Shown here: positions 43,611 through 51,435 of the stretch, in pieces
Layout: each line of letters begins with the position of its first letter
Position numbering within the stretch: the stretch's first letter is position 1
Origin: DTKD01 sp050948905
Lineage (GTDB): Bacteria; Armatimonadota; UBA5829
Length of the DNA stretch: 64,000 bases
Reading direction: 5' to 3'
Assembly: GCA_050948905.1 (NCBI GenBank)
Contig: JBMNES010000001.1
Location: 1,426,001 to 1,490,000 of the forward strand
Position numbers and translations under genes: made by a program
The notes under the pieces: model-generated
Told to the model about the DNA's origin: nothing
Database searches by the model: none
Seen by the model: the letters and a program-made list of their open reading frames with translations, nothing else

Positions 43611-43779
43611 TCGGTCTTGGCTGATTCGTTGGTATCTCTGCGGGGTTGTGTGCTGTGAATCTGCGGCAAGCAACCCCGCAAGTGCATATATGTGGAATAA
43701 GTTACATTATGGCTGAACGATCAAACGCTATATCCGAGCTAACTAGGTTTTGGCTACAGGCAAAGCACAGGTGCTTGGT
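43529..43779 (+). repeat. Duplicated PEP-CTERM tail and downstream segment, copy 1
   Basis: Matches 44979-45228 with roughly 25 differences in 250 bases by eye. It covers the last 27 codons of the PEP-CTERM gene, the hairpin TGCGGGGTTG/CAACCCCGCA (43639-43648 with 43671-43680), and the first 24 codons of the nuclease-like frame at 43710. Similarity stops abruptly at 43779 inside that frame. Confidence 0.88.
43639..43680 (+). terminator. Conserved hairpin after PEP-CTERM gene (copy 1)
   Basis: TGCGGGGTTG (43639-43648) pairs with CAACCCCGCA (43671-43680). No T-run follows, so termination is uncertain; the stem is conserved in the second copy. Confidence 0.5.
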
Positions 43780-43802
43780 GGAGTTGACTACAGATGGATA
43801 GT
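43710..43802 (+). pseudogene. Truncated N-terminus of the nuclease-like gene
   Basis: From ATG 43710 the frame encodes MAERSNAISELTRFWLQAKH and RCLV, near-identical to the start of the pseudogene at 45156. It then enters unrelated DNA and stops at 43802. It is a stub left by a deletion or duplication junction at about 43779. Confidence 0.75.
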
Positions 43803-43926
43803 GGAAAAAAGCCTCACAAGTGGAGGGCATGCAGTACTTATCCATGATGAGTCAATGTTCAATTCGAGCTACTACCTGAGCAACCAGATCACTTTCGTTC
43901 GGAATATTTGTTCTGTATTCGAGTAG
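43771..43926 (+). pseudogene. Remnant of a second copy of the large protein's C-terminus
   Basis: This frame has no start of its own and runs to TAG at 43924-43926. Its segment from WIVEKSL to VLIHDESMF aligns without gaps over 22 residues with WVVEEDI to VCIHDCGMF of the 1043-residue protein (about half identical). It ends TFVRNICSVFE where the intact gene ends RFVENLYTVFPQ. The rest of that gene copy is missing. It stands in front of a PEP-CTERM gene exactly as the intact gene does. Confidence 0.65.
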
Positions 43927-43964
43927 TCGTTCGGCATTTACCATTATGAAGGAGGAGAACAATA

Positions 43965-45059
43965 ATGAAGAAAGTCTGTTTAGCACTTACATTCGCTGTT
44001 GTGCTTTGCTCTATAGTCACATCAACAGTAAACGCCACTGGTTACGAGTTATATCAGATAGGTAGGCCAACGAGTGAAGGGTCATGCAGCATGGCGATTG
44101 GTATTAATAACTCAGGAACAGTCGTATGCAGTTGGTTACGAAATGGAGCCTCTGACTCACGAGGAGTTGCTGTATGGACTAAGAATGCTGGTGTCAGCGA
44201 GATAACAGTTCGAGGTGCGATAGACTATTCTGGAGGCATCAACAACTACAACCAGATTGCAGCTTCTGGCAGTAACGCTTCGGGAACGTCTTACAACGGC
44301 CTGGTTAGGAATGCCGACAGCACAACTCGTCAGCTTGGTCGGGTATCTGGTGCAATCGATCTCTTTACTGCTGGGATTAATGATAGCGGACAGGTCGTTG
44401 GCAGCATGGAGGTCGTTGATGACTCTACGGGTAGCTATACAAGATTTGCCACTGTATGGGACAGTGCAGGCAATCCAAGTATCATTTCCTCGGCGACGGA
44501 AGGACGGAGTTGGGCATCTGCGATCAGCAATTCGGGCAATGTTGCGTGGAACTGGATGAATGAACAGCAGAATGGAGAAAACTGGCAGCAGGTTAGTGAA
44601 GCATATATCTGGAATGGGCAATCTTCCACAAAGTTGTCTGCGCTCAGTTCTACCAACCTGTGCTCTGTTTCTGCAATGAATGACCACGGATACGCAGTGG
44701 GGCAATCTGGCAACCATGCTGTAATGTGGAAGCCAGATGGAAGCGTTGTTGACCTTGGCATTGGTATAGCTTATGACATAAACAACTTTGGGCAGATTGT
44801 GGGCGAAATAGACGGGCACGGAGGAGTTGTTTGGAACTCTACTGGTAGTATCACTTACCTCGCCGGCTACTCCAATGGTTATCTCAGTCGCCCAATAGCA
44901 ATCAACGACAATGGACAGATTGCTGGCGATCTACTTCTCGTAGACGGGGCACCTATGGCGGCAATGTGGAACCCCGTTCCCGAACCATCCGCATTCGCAG
45001 TGTTAGCATGCGGCCTGGTCGGGATTCTTACCCGAACAAGGAAGCGGCGAAACTCATAA
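43965..45059 (+). CDS. PEP-CTERM protein with HAF-type repeats
   Basis: 364 residues from ATG 43965 with a strong AAGGAGGAG 7 nt upstream. Signal peptide VCLALTFAVVLCSIVTSTVN. The body consists of repeated units of the form A-x-GINNSG-x-VV (AIGINNSGTVV, AGINDSGQVVGS, AISNSGNVAW, AMNDHGYAVGQS, DINNFGQIVGEI, AINDNGQIAGDL), i.e. HAF extracellular repeats likely to form a beta-propeller. PEP-CTERM tail: VPEPSA, FAVLACGLVGILTRT, RKRRNS, almost identical to that of the preceding PEP-CTERM gene. Presumed surface-sorted by an exosortase elsewhere. Ligand unknown. Confidence 0.87.
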   Translation: MKKVCLALTFAVVLCSIVTSTVNATGYELYQIGRPTSEGSCSMAIGINNSGTVVCSWLRNGASDSRGVAVWTKNAGVSEITVRGAIDYSGGINNYNQIAASGSNASGTSYNGLVRNADSTTRQLGRVSGAIDLFTAGINDSGQVVGSMEVVDDSTGSYTRFATVWDSAGNPSIISSATEGRSWASAISNSGNVAWNWMNEQQNGENWQQVSEAYIWNGQSSTKLSALSSTNLCSVSAMNDHGYAVGQSGNHAVMWKPDGSVVDLGIGIAYDINNFGQIVGEIDGHGGVVWNSTGSITYLAGYSNGYLSRPIAINDNGQIAGDLLLVDGAPMAAMWNPVPEPSAFAVLACGLVGILTRTRKRRNS

Positions 45060-45228
45060 TCGGCCTTGGCTGATTCGTTGGTATCTCTGCGGGGTTGCGT
45101 GCTGTGAATCTGTGGCATGCAACCCCGTAAGTACTCATATGTGGAATAGATCATTATGGCTGGAAGATCAAATGCTATATCTGAGCTAACTAGGTTCTGG
45201 CTACAGGCGAAGCACAGGTGCTTGGTCT
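44979..45228 (+). repeat. Duplicated PEP-CTERM tail and downstream segment, copy 2
   Basis: Counterpart of 43529-43779. Differences in the coding part are few and mostly keep the residue; the hairpin TGCGGGGTTGC/GCAACCCCGTA (45088-45098 with 45119-45129) is kept, extended by one G-C pair and with one end pair turned into a G-T wobble. Confidence 0.88.
45088..45129 (+). terminator. Conserved hairpin after PEP-CTERM gene (copy 2)
   Basis: Same stem-loop as in copy 1; no T-run. Conservation of the pairing suggests it matters for 3'-end stability or termination. Confidence 0.5.
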
Positions 45229-45553
45229 ATGAGTCGTTGCCTGTACCAGTTTCATACAACCAGTCCGACATAGACCTTCTTGCAGTCCGTGGGGACATGC
45301 GGAAGATCGAACTTCCTAATGGTGTCAGCGTGGGCCAAGGTTGATTGTTGAGACCAAAGACGAACGCGACTGGGAACCGACCGGTAGAGAGTTCGGCAAG
45401 TTGCTGGAAAGCGACATTGCCAAGATGGTTGGTAGCTAGTTCGTCCCCAAGAAGACTGCCTGTAAGTTCAGCATGTTACGTGAAGAACACTACGGGGTTG
45501 CCTGCGATTTCTTCGGCTGTGACGACTTCGACCGGTGTTTCGAGAAACTCTGA
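45156..45553 (+). pseudogene. Frameshifted PD-(D/E)XK-like nuclease gene
   Basis: The frame from ATG 45156 gives ISELTRFWLQAKHRCLVYES and NQSDIDLLAVRGDMRK, then hits TGA at 45342. Restoring one base near 45335 continues as PRLIVETKDERDWEPTGREF and LLESDIAKMVGS to an in-frame TAG at 45437, then FVPKKTACKFSMLREEHYGV to TGA at 45551. The order E...SDIDLLAV...VETK is the D-x(n)-ExK pattern of PD-(D/E)XK nucleases. Two lesions make it a pseudogene unless they are assembly errors. A stub of a second copy lies at 43710. From 45554 to 45704 I see no gene. Confidence 0.6.
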
Positions 45554-45704
45554 AGCTGTCTTGGTGCCAACTTGACCATAGCCACTGCTCTGGTTCCTCC
45601 ACCAGCTCACACGAAACCCATATGAGTTCGTCATCCAACGACGTTTCGAGCGACAACACGAGTGGGTAGCGCTTAGTAACGACTTGGCGACGCAGGAGGC
45701 AGCA

Positions 45705-46349
45705 ATGGCGACACAGTTTACTCCGCCTGAGTGGGCGTTTGAGTTTCACGGGCACCGCTGCCCATTTATGCCGATTGGTTATCGTATGGGTAGATTGGCG
45801 ATGACTGATCTAGGGGTCGAAAGGGAGCCGGATCACGGGTTTTTCGTCTTTCCCGAGCTTGGCGAAGGGTATCCGCAAGCGTGCTTTATGGATGGGCTGC
45901 AGATAGCAACGGGAGCGACCTTTGGCAAGGTTCTGATGGCTAAGACATTTTATGGGAAATTGGCGGCGACATTCTATCATCCCGATAAGGGAGCAGTGCG
46001 TTATTCATTTAAGCCTGAGTTTATAGATGCTATAGGCGAGTTCGAGTTCGTTGCCTGCCGAAAGCGAGGAATCGAACCGTCCAGGATACCCGCGCCAGTG
46101 ACCGACGAGGTTATAGCTTGGGTGGCGGAACAACCGGATGAATCGATATTCAAGATAGAGCCAAAGCCAGACTTCAGCTTCGCACCAGTTAAAGGATCGT
46201 TCAACAAAGCGCTGTGCAGCATCTGCGGAGAGTATGTATTCGAACAATATGTGCGCATAAAGGATGGAAAGCCCGTCTGTATTCCGTGTTCAGGTTATGA
46301 GTCACTGTCCTGTTTGCTCGAAAGCAGGTTTCGTTTAGGAAGTAAGTAA
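45705..46349 (+). CDS. FmdE-family protein with C-terminal zinc ribbon
   Basis: 214 residues from ATG 45705, AGGAGG 6 nt upstream. The FmdE domain (about 1-130) starts FEFHGHRCPFMPIGYRMG and contains the conserved His/Cys cluster, with GLQIATGATFGK. The last 60 residues hold a CXXC...CXXC ribbon (LCSICGEYVFEQ, VCIPCSGYE). The name derives from formylmethanofuran dehydrogenase subunit E, but bacterial members are associated with other redox or metal functions and the role is unknown. No methanofuran genes are here. Confidence 0.87.
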   Translation: MATQFTPPEWAFEFHGHRCPFMPIGYRMGRLAMTDLGVEREPDHGFFVFPELGEGYPQACFMDGLQIATGATFGKVLMAKTFYGKLAATFYHPDKGAVRYSFKPEFIDAIGEFEFVACRKRGIEPSRIPAPVTDEVIAWVAEQPDESIFKIEPKPDFSFAPVKGSFNKALCSICGEYVFEQYVRIKDGKPVCIPCSGYESLSCLLESRFRLGSK

Positions 46350-46496
46350 CGTTGATCATTCTGATGACTGGTGTGTTTTGACACTTTGAGAGTACTCGAA
46401 AGTATCGCTTACGAATCGTGCGGAACATCACTGTCGGATATGCAAGCCCCCCTGGCGTGATATAATGGCTCAACTAAACCAGCGGTTCTTGCTGAA

Positions 46497-48362
46497 TTGG
46501 GGTCATCGAACTTGATTACTGCGCGTGATGTTCTGCAAAATGTGTTCGGCTACTCTAATTTTCGTGGTCATCAGGAGCGGGTTATTGAGCACGTCACGCG
46601 CGGGGGCGATGCGTTTGTTCTTATGCCGACCGGCGGCGGGAAATCGTTGTGCTATCAGATACCGGCCATCCTGCGCTCCGGTGTGGGTATCGTCGTGTCT
46701 CCTCTAATCGCGCTGATGCAGGATCAGGTTGCGGCGCTTCATCAGCTTGGCGTGCGTGCGGCATTTCTAAACTCCACGCTAAGCCCTGCGGATGCGCAAT
46801 TGGTGGAAGAACAGCTTCTTGCAGGCGATATTGATCTTGCCTACATAGCGCCGGAGCGACTCCTTACCGAACGAACGCTGGATCTGCTTTCGCGCTGTAA
46901 AATAGCCCTCTTCGCGATAGATGAGGCTCACTGTGTCTCGCAGTGGGGCCACGATTTTCGGGCGGAGTATCTTCAACTCTCTATGCTGCACGATCGCTTC
47001 CCCGGCATACCACGCCTTGCTCTGACAGCGACGGCGGACGGCCCCACGAGACGGGAAATCGTCGCTCGCCTCGACCTCCCAGAAGCGAAGCTATTTGTCA
47101 CCGGCTTCGACCGGCCCAACATCCGCTATCGAATCGTGCCAAAGCACAATGCCAGACAACAGCTTCTTTCGTTTCTGGACTCAGAACACCCGGACGACTC
47201 CGGCATTGTCTACTGTCTCTCTCGCAAAAGGACAGAGGAGACGGCACGCTGGCTTTGCGAACACGGGAAAAATGCATTCGCATATCACGCCGGTTTAGAA
47301 TCTAACGTCAGGGCTCGTGTTCAAAACACCTTCCAGCGCGAGGATGGTGTCATAGTTGTCGCTACAATCGCCTTTGGAATGGGCATAGACAAACCCGATG
47401 TCCGTTTTGTTGCCCATCTGGATCTCCCCAAGAGTATAGAGGCATACTACCAGGAGACGGGGCGTGCGGGTCGCGACGGTCTGCCGGCGGATGCGTTTAT
47501 GACCTACGGACTTGCTGATGTCGTGATGATGAGGCAGCTTCTGGACAAATCCGATGCCGACGAGCAGCACAAGCTCGTTGAACGCAGGAAGTTGGACGCG
47601 TTGCTGGGTCTGTGCGAGACAACGGCTTGCAGGCGCAACGTGCTGCTTTCCTACTTTGGCGACGAGATAAATGGGCCGTGTGGAAACTGCGACACTTGCC
47701 TGGATCCGGTTGAAAGCTGGGATGGCACGAAACCCGCGCAAAAGGCACTATATTGTGTCCATCTAACCGGACAGCGGTTCAGCACGGCGCATCTTGTAGA
47801 CATCCTGACGGGGAAGAGCACCGATCGTATTCTCAGCCTCGGTCACGACAAACTAAAGGCGTTCGGCGGGGGCAAAGAGCTCTCCGCCGCCGAATGGTCG
47901 TCGATATTTCGCCAGCTAGTGGCGATGGGCTTGCTCGTCGTTGATATTGAACAATACGGTGCAATCAAACTCACCAGCGAATACCATTCGGTTATGCAAG
48001 GCAAAAGGGAAGTTCGCCTGCGAAAGGACCCGAAGCAAACGCGTAGGGCACGGCCGCGAGGCGAAAAGAAGACCGTCACAGAGAGCGCAACCCCCGAAGA
48101 AGAGAGGCTGTTCACTGCGCTGCGCGAGCTTCGACTCCGCATAGCCAGGGAAGAAGATGTGCCACCGTTTGTCGTCTTTCACGATAGCACGCTGCGGGAG
48201 ATGGCGCGTATGCGTCCGGCAAACCTTAGAGAACTCAGGGCAATATCGGGAGTTGGCAGACACAAGCTGGAGCGCTATGGCAATGCGTTCCTCTCGACCA
48301 TAAAAGATTTCAGCATACAGGGCCCGAACTTCGGTTCCGCTGATAGCCGTCCGACTATGTAA
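46497..48362 (+). CDS. recQ: ATP-dependent DNA helicase RecQ
   Basis: 621 residues from TTG 46497, or 616 from TTG 46512 which is better spaced from GGGG; start uncertain. Helicase motifs: FRGHQERVIEH, VLMPTGGGKSLCYQIPAIL (motif I), FAIDEAHCVSQWGHDFR (motif II plus aromatic loop), LTATADGPTRREI, and GIDKPDVRFV with YYQETGRAGRDGLPA. The zinc site is CETTACRR with GPCGNCDTC, then the RQC winged helix and a C-terminal HRDC domain (FVVFHDSTLREMA, LRAISGVGRHKLERYG). A 3'-5' helicase for recombination and fork repair. A TATAAT lies at 46461-46466 just upstream. Confidence 0.95.
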   Translation: MGSSNLITARDVLQNVFGYSNFRGHQERVIEHVTRGGDAFVLMPTGGGKSLCYQIPAILRSGVGIVVSPLIALMQDQVAALHQLGVRAAFLNSTLSPADAQLVEEQLLAGDIDLAYIAPERLLTERTLDLLSRCKIALFAIDEAHCVSQWGHDFRAEYLQLSMLHDRFPGIPRLALTATADGPTRREIVARLDLPEAKLFVTGFDRPNIRYRIVPKHNARQQLLSFLDSEHPDDSGIVYCLSRKRTEETARWLCEHGKNAFAYHAGLESNVRARVQNTFQREDGVIVVATIAFGMGIDKPDVRFVAHLDLPKSIEAYYQETGRAGRDGLPADAFMTYGLADVVMMRQLLDKSDADEQHKLVERRKLDALLGLCETTACRRNVLLSYFGDEINGPCGNCDTCLDPVESWDGTKPAQKALYCVHLTGQRFSTAHLVDILTGKSTDRILSLGHDKLKAFGGGKELSAAEWSSIFRQLVAMGLLVVDIEQYGAIKLTSEYHSVMQGKREVRLRKDPKQTRRARPRGEKKTVTESATPEEERLFTALRELRLRIAREEDVPPFVVFHDSTLREMARMRPANLRELRAISGVGRHKLERYGNAFLSTIKDFSIQGPNFGSADSRPTM

Positions 48363-48478
48363 TGGTTTCCGGTAACCGCCAGGACCATCGAACTCTGGCT
48401 ACAGGTCTTCGCCTTATCTATACGCAAGAAGCTCTCGTTATCATGACAATAGTTGTGCTCACTATTTCGGTCAATATA

Positions 48479-48500
48479 CTTTGCGCATAATAGCGCAAAG
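48479..48500. promoter_or_regulatory. Perfect palindrome upstream of the second ECF sigma gene
   Basis: CTTTGCGC (48479-48486), spacer ATAATA, GCGCAAAG (48493-48500). It lies 19 bp before the start codon of the sigma gene, where a repressor could bind or an mRNA hairpin could limit translation. Confidence 0.5.
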
Positions 48501-48518
48501 CCTTATCATAATAATGGT

Positions 48519-49187
48519 ATGGACCCCAAATTCCTGCAACCAAATAAGGCGAACTCACGTCTTTACAACCAAAGAACGCAGGAGGCATCAAGCGGAGACT
48601 CGGACGGAGTGTATGTGGATAACGAACTCGCTCGAAGAGCTCAGCAGGGTGATCTGACTGCGTTTGAGGAATTGTTCAACCGACACCATAAAAGGGTGTA
48701 TAACATAGCTCTTCGCATGCTTCAAAATGAATCTGACGCTGCTGATGCGACTCAGGAAGTATTTGTGAGAGCATTCAGGTCGATAAATAAGCTCGTCTCA
48801 GGCGAAGCGTTCGTTACCTGGCTTAAAACGGTGGCCGTTAATATTTGCAGGGATGTATTGCGCAAACGCGGGAAAGTCAAGCTGGAGTCGCTTGACGCGC
48901 CGGGAAAGTACGATGACGGTAGTAACGCCGAAAAGGAGATCGCCGACTGGTCGAGCGATCCAGGCAAAGCGGCTATGAAAAGAAGCCTGCAAGACTCCGT
49001 GCAAAATGCAATCAGTTCTCTGAAACCGGATTACCGTGAAGTTGTAACGCTCTTCTATGTCGATGGAGCGGATGTTGCTGAGATATCCAGGATAACGGGT
49101 TCTCCTGAAGGGACGGTAAAGTCCAGGCTTGCCAGAGCCAGGGCAGAGCTTAAACGAAAACTTGAGTATATTGTGAGTGATAGATGA
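48519..49187 (+). CDS. ECF-type RNA polymerase sigma factor (module 2)
   Basis: 222 residues from ATG 48519; codons upstream in frame from 48453 overlap the palindrome and are rejected. Region 2: LTAFEELFNRHHKRVYNIAL with DAADATQEVFVRAFRS. Region 4: YREVVTLFYVDGADVAEISR and SPEGTVKSRLARARAEL. The product resembles RpoE/SigW-type envelope stress factors. Its gene heads a three-gene unit with a zinc-finger anti-sigma factor and an RseB-like protein. Confidence 0.92.
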   Translation: MDPKFLQPNKANSRLYNQRTQEASSGDSDGVYVDNELARRAQQGDLTAFEELFNRHHKRVYNIALRMLQNESDAADATQEVFVRAFRSINKLVSGEAFVTWLKTVAVNICRDVLRKRGKVKLESLDAPGKYDDGSNAEKEIADWSSDPGKAAMKRSLQDSVQNAISSLKPDYREVVTLFYVDGADVAEISRITGSPEGTVKSRLARARAELKRKLEYIVSDR

Positions 49188-49188
49188 T

Positions 49189-49689
49189 ATGGATAGATGC
49201 CAACAAGTGCAAAAATTGCTTCCAGATTACAGGACAGGGATACTGAGCGCTGGCAAATCCGCTTGGCTTGAGGAGCATCTCAGAGAATGCGAAGACTGCG
49301 CAAATGAGCTTCGTGTGCTCGATGAGGTGTTGGCAATTGTGGAGGAGAATACACACCAGCAGGAGCCTCCCGCAGGTCTCTGGAACGGCGTTTATAATCG
49401 CATCACATCCCCTGAGCCTGATCGTTCAGCTTTGCCAGGTGGTTTCAAGCGCTGGCTTTCAGGGCCTGTTCGGGTCGCAGGCGTTGGCGTTGCGGTTTTG
49501 GGGCTGGCTGTAGGGCTAATAATAAACACAATCCCGCGTGCTGAAAAGACACCGATGCAGGTGGCATCGAATTCCGAGTATATCCAGGGACATGCCCTCT
49601 ATGCAGGACAAGCCCCGTTTGCAGACCGCGCCAACTACATCGCAGTAGTAGCGGCATCTTCTCAGTCCAGCGAAAACTCAGTCAGGTGA
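49189..49689 (+). CDS. Membrane anti-sigma factor with zinc-finger (module 2)
   Basis: 166 residues from ATG 49189, one base after the sigma stop. The zinc motif HLRECEDC (HXXXCXXC) lies at about residues 27-34 after the LPDYRTGILS stretch. One transmembrane helix (VAGVGVAVLGLAVGLIINTI) is at about 105-124 and the short rest is extracytoplasmic. Sequesters the adjacent sigma factor at the membrane. Stop overlaps the next start (GTGA). Confidence 0.9.
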   Translation: MDRCQQVQKLLPDYRTGILSAGKSAWLEEHLRECEDCANELRVLDEVLAIVEENTHQQEPPAGLWNGVYNRITSPEPDRSALPGGFKRWLSGPVRVAGVGVAVLGLAVGLIINTIPRAEKTPMQVASNSEYIQGHALYAGQAPFADRANYIAVVAASSQSSENSVR

Positions 49690-50705
49690 AAACACGTAGA
49701 ATTACAATTTTCCTTATATCGGCTCTGCTAATCCTGGCTACTGCGTGCCTGGTCTCCCATCGTGCTGCGCTGCGGCACAGCAGCGTAAGCGAGCTTGCAG
49801 TACGCGCGTTGTTTTCCAGCGCTAAAACGGACTACATTGCACATGTTGTTACTACGACTCAATACAACGGCAAGCGCATCCACAATCGCGCAATACTGTA
49901 TCACCAGGGCAGCACAGAAAAACTGGAATACTCCGGTAGTAAAGGGCAGCGTATATGGTCGATGCTTAAGGACAACAAATCATATACGTTCGTGCCTGCA
50001 GAGAACTCTATCCTGGTGAGTGAGACAAGCAGGATAATCTCAGATGCTCAGCGGAGCGAGTTGCTTGCCAGAAATTATAAATTTATCATTCTCGGCAGCG
50101 AAAAGGTTGCCGGCCGCGATACATACGTGGTGAAAATATCATCGCGCCGCGGCCGACGCCCTGCCAAAAAGCTCTGGATCGACAAACGGTACTTTACAGT
50201 GTTGAGGTCTATTGACTATACGACAACCGGCGCTGAGCGCGGAAGTATGCAGGTCCAGCAGATTCACTATAACGCCAGAATTAGCCCCGACATCTTTAAA
50301 ATTCCTGACGACGCTTCAGCTAAAATGGTGATGGTCTGCAAGTCCGCGCAGTCCAGAGATTTATTCAAAACGGTGGGCATGCGGATCGGTACTCCGACGT
50401 ATCTGCCGGATGGTTATGTAGTGGAAGGCTATCACGTGTTTAATGCCCGCTGCAGTTGTAATCACCGGTCTGCCCAGATCACTTATACTGATGGTCTTAA
50501 TGTGATATCTGTCTTTCAGACCCCCAAGATGACCTCTTGTTCTGACTGCTGCAATTCGACAAATGGCGGAGACGAGAGTAGCTGTTGTGTCGAGAACTGC
50601 GATATGGCAAAAACTTGCCAGATGTCCCGTAGTGACCGAACGGTTGTGGTTGTCGGTGACTTACTACCGGAAGATGTTAAGAAGATCACTGAATCCGTAA
50701 AGTGA
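49686..50705 (+). CDS. RseB/MucB-like sigma regulator with a Cys-rich insert
   Basis: 339 residues from GTG 49686 overlapping the anti-sigma stop. An N-terminal signal-anchor (TIFLISALLILATACLVS) precedes an LolA/RseB-like half-barrel (about 35-215: IAHVVTTTQYNGKRIHNRAI, GRDTYVVKISSRRGRR, LWIDKRYFTVLRSIDY). The C-terminal part (PTYLPDGYVVEGYHVFNARC) fits the small second domain of RseB. An insert with about ten Cys (CSDCCNSTNGGDESSCCVEN) is unusual for the family and might bind metal or sense redox state. RseB proteins protect the anti-sigma factor from proteolysis until lipid or LPS signals arrive. Confidence 0.82.
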   Translation: MKTRRITIFLISALLILATACLVSHRAALRHSSVSELAVRALFSSAKTDYIAHVVTTTQYNGKRIHNRAILYHQGSTEKLEYSGSKGQRIWSMLKDNKSYTFVPAENSILVSETSRIISDAQRSELLARNYKFIILGSEKVAGRDTYVVKISSRRGRRPAKKLWIDKRYFTVLRSIDYTTTGAERGSMQVQQIHYNARISPDIFKIPDDASAKMVMVCKSAQSRDLFKTVGMRIGTPTYLPDGYVVEGYHVFNARCSCNHRSAQITYTDGLNVISVFQTPKMTSCSDCCNSTNGGDESSCCVENCDMAKTCQMSRSDRTVVVVGDLLPEDVKKITESVK

Positions 50706-50726
50706 AATCAACGAGCGCTGCCAACC

Positions 50727-51404
50727 TCATCCACCAATACGTTTTCTCGCTTTGTTGAGAGCATCTTTTTTTGCAGCCCAGTCGGCCTCACGCCTGGTCT
50801 GAAGTAATTTTTGCTGTTCTTGAGTGAGGATTTTGACGGCGCGATCCCAATAGCTCCGCCTGGCCGAGGATATCTCGCCGGATAGCGTAATTACAGGTTC
50901 GGCAGCGCTACTTATCTGCGAAACAGGAGTGCGTGACTGATCTCTGACATCCGAAAGATACTTATCTGCCTCACTCGCGGCCTTGTGAGCCTGGGCTATT
51001 TTAGGGCCATAAAACTGCTGCCACTCCGCCTGTAATTTCTTAAGCTGAGCTAGCTGTGAGCTGGTTATTCGCAACTCTTCGGCTTGATCTATGATATAGC
51101 TCAACTCTGGCGTCGGGCCTGACTTCTCCTCGTAAGAAGATGTAATAATCTGTTGCTCGACGATGGGTGGCGCGCTGTTGCGCTGACGGGCGGCGGTCTC
51201 CGACTCGATATACTGTGAACCGATTAGAGCGGATACCGCTAGAGCTATCACAATGCCCGGGCCAATATTGATCCACCGGCGTTTTGTTTTAGAGCCTGCA
51301 TCGCTGGAGTTGTCTGTCTTTTTGTCTTTAATCACTTGCTGAGGCACCACTATTCTGATTGTTACACACGTCAGAAGACGAAAGACCGCAAGATTCGGTT
51401 GCAC
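50727..51404 (-). CDS. Hypothetical membrane-anchored helical protein of the efflux locus
   Basis: Up to 225 residues; true start uncertain and likely a GTG near 51350, because the first codons of the longest frame overlap a terminator-like hairpin. One transmembrane helix (NIGPGIVIALAVSALIGSQY) is followed by a helical extracytoplasmic region (LSYIIDQAEELRITSSQLAQ, YWDRAVKILTQEQQKLLQTR), whose LTQEQ phrase recalls CpxP/Spy-type or metal-resistance helical proteins. The family is not certain. Last gene in the leftward efflux cluster. Confidence 0.65.
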   Translation of the reverse strand: MQPNLAVFRLLTCVTIRIVVPQQVIKDKKTDNSSDAGSKTKRRWINIGPGIVIALAVSALIGSQYIESETAARQRNSAPPIVEQQIITSSYEEKSGPTPELSYIIDQAEELRITSSQLAQLKKLQAEWQQFYGPKIAQAHKAASEADKYLSDVRDQSRTPVSQISSAAEPVITLSGEISSARRSYWDRAVKILTQEQQKLLQTRREADWAAKKDALNKARKRIGG

Positions 51405-51425
51405 CGGTTTTCCTGCGGTCTTTCG
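51379..51425 (-). terminator. Long inverted repeat after the YHS gene
   Basis: CGAAAGACCGCA (51379-51390) pairs perfectly with TGCGGTCTTTCG (51414-51425), 23-nt loop. Leftward it is followed by TCTTCTGA, moderately T-rich. Possibly a terminator or attenuator separating the last gene from the efflux operon. Confidence 0.6.
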
Positions 51426-51435
51426 ATAAGGTCAG

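Noticed and set aside
45345..45575. 76-codon frame downstream of the nuclease-like start
   Set aside because: Another frame of the same stretch gives the sensible continuation with VETKDE, so this is a shadow of the pseudogene.
39385..45700. Genomic island integrated at tRNA-Glu
   Set aside because: The atypical region starts about 300 bp after an intact tRNA, but I found no integrase and no repeat of the tRNA 3' end at the far side; composition alone is not enough.
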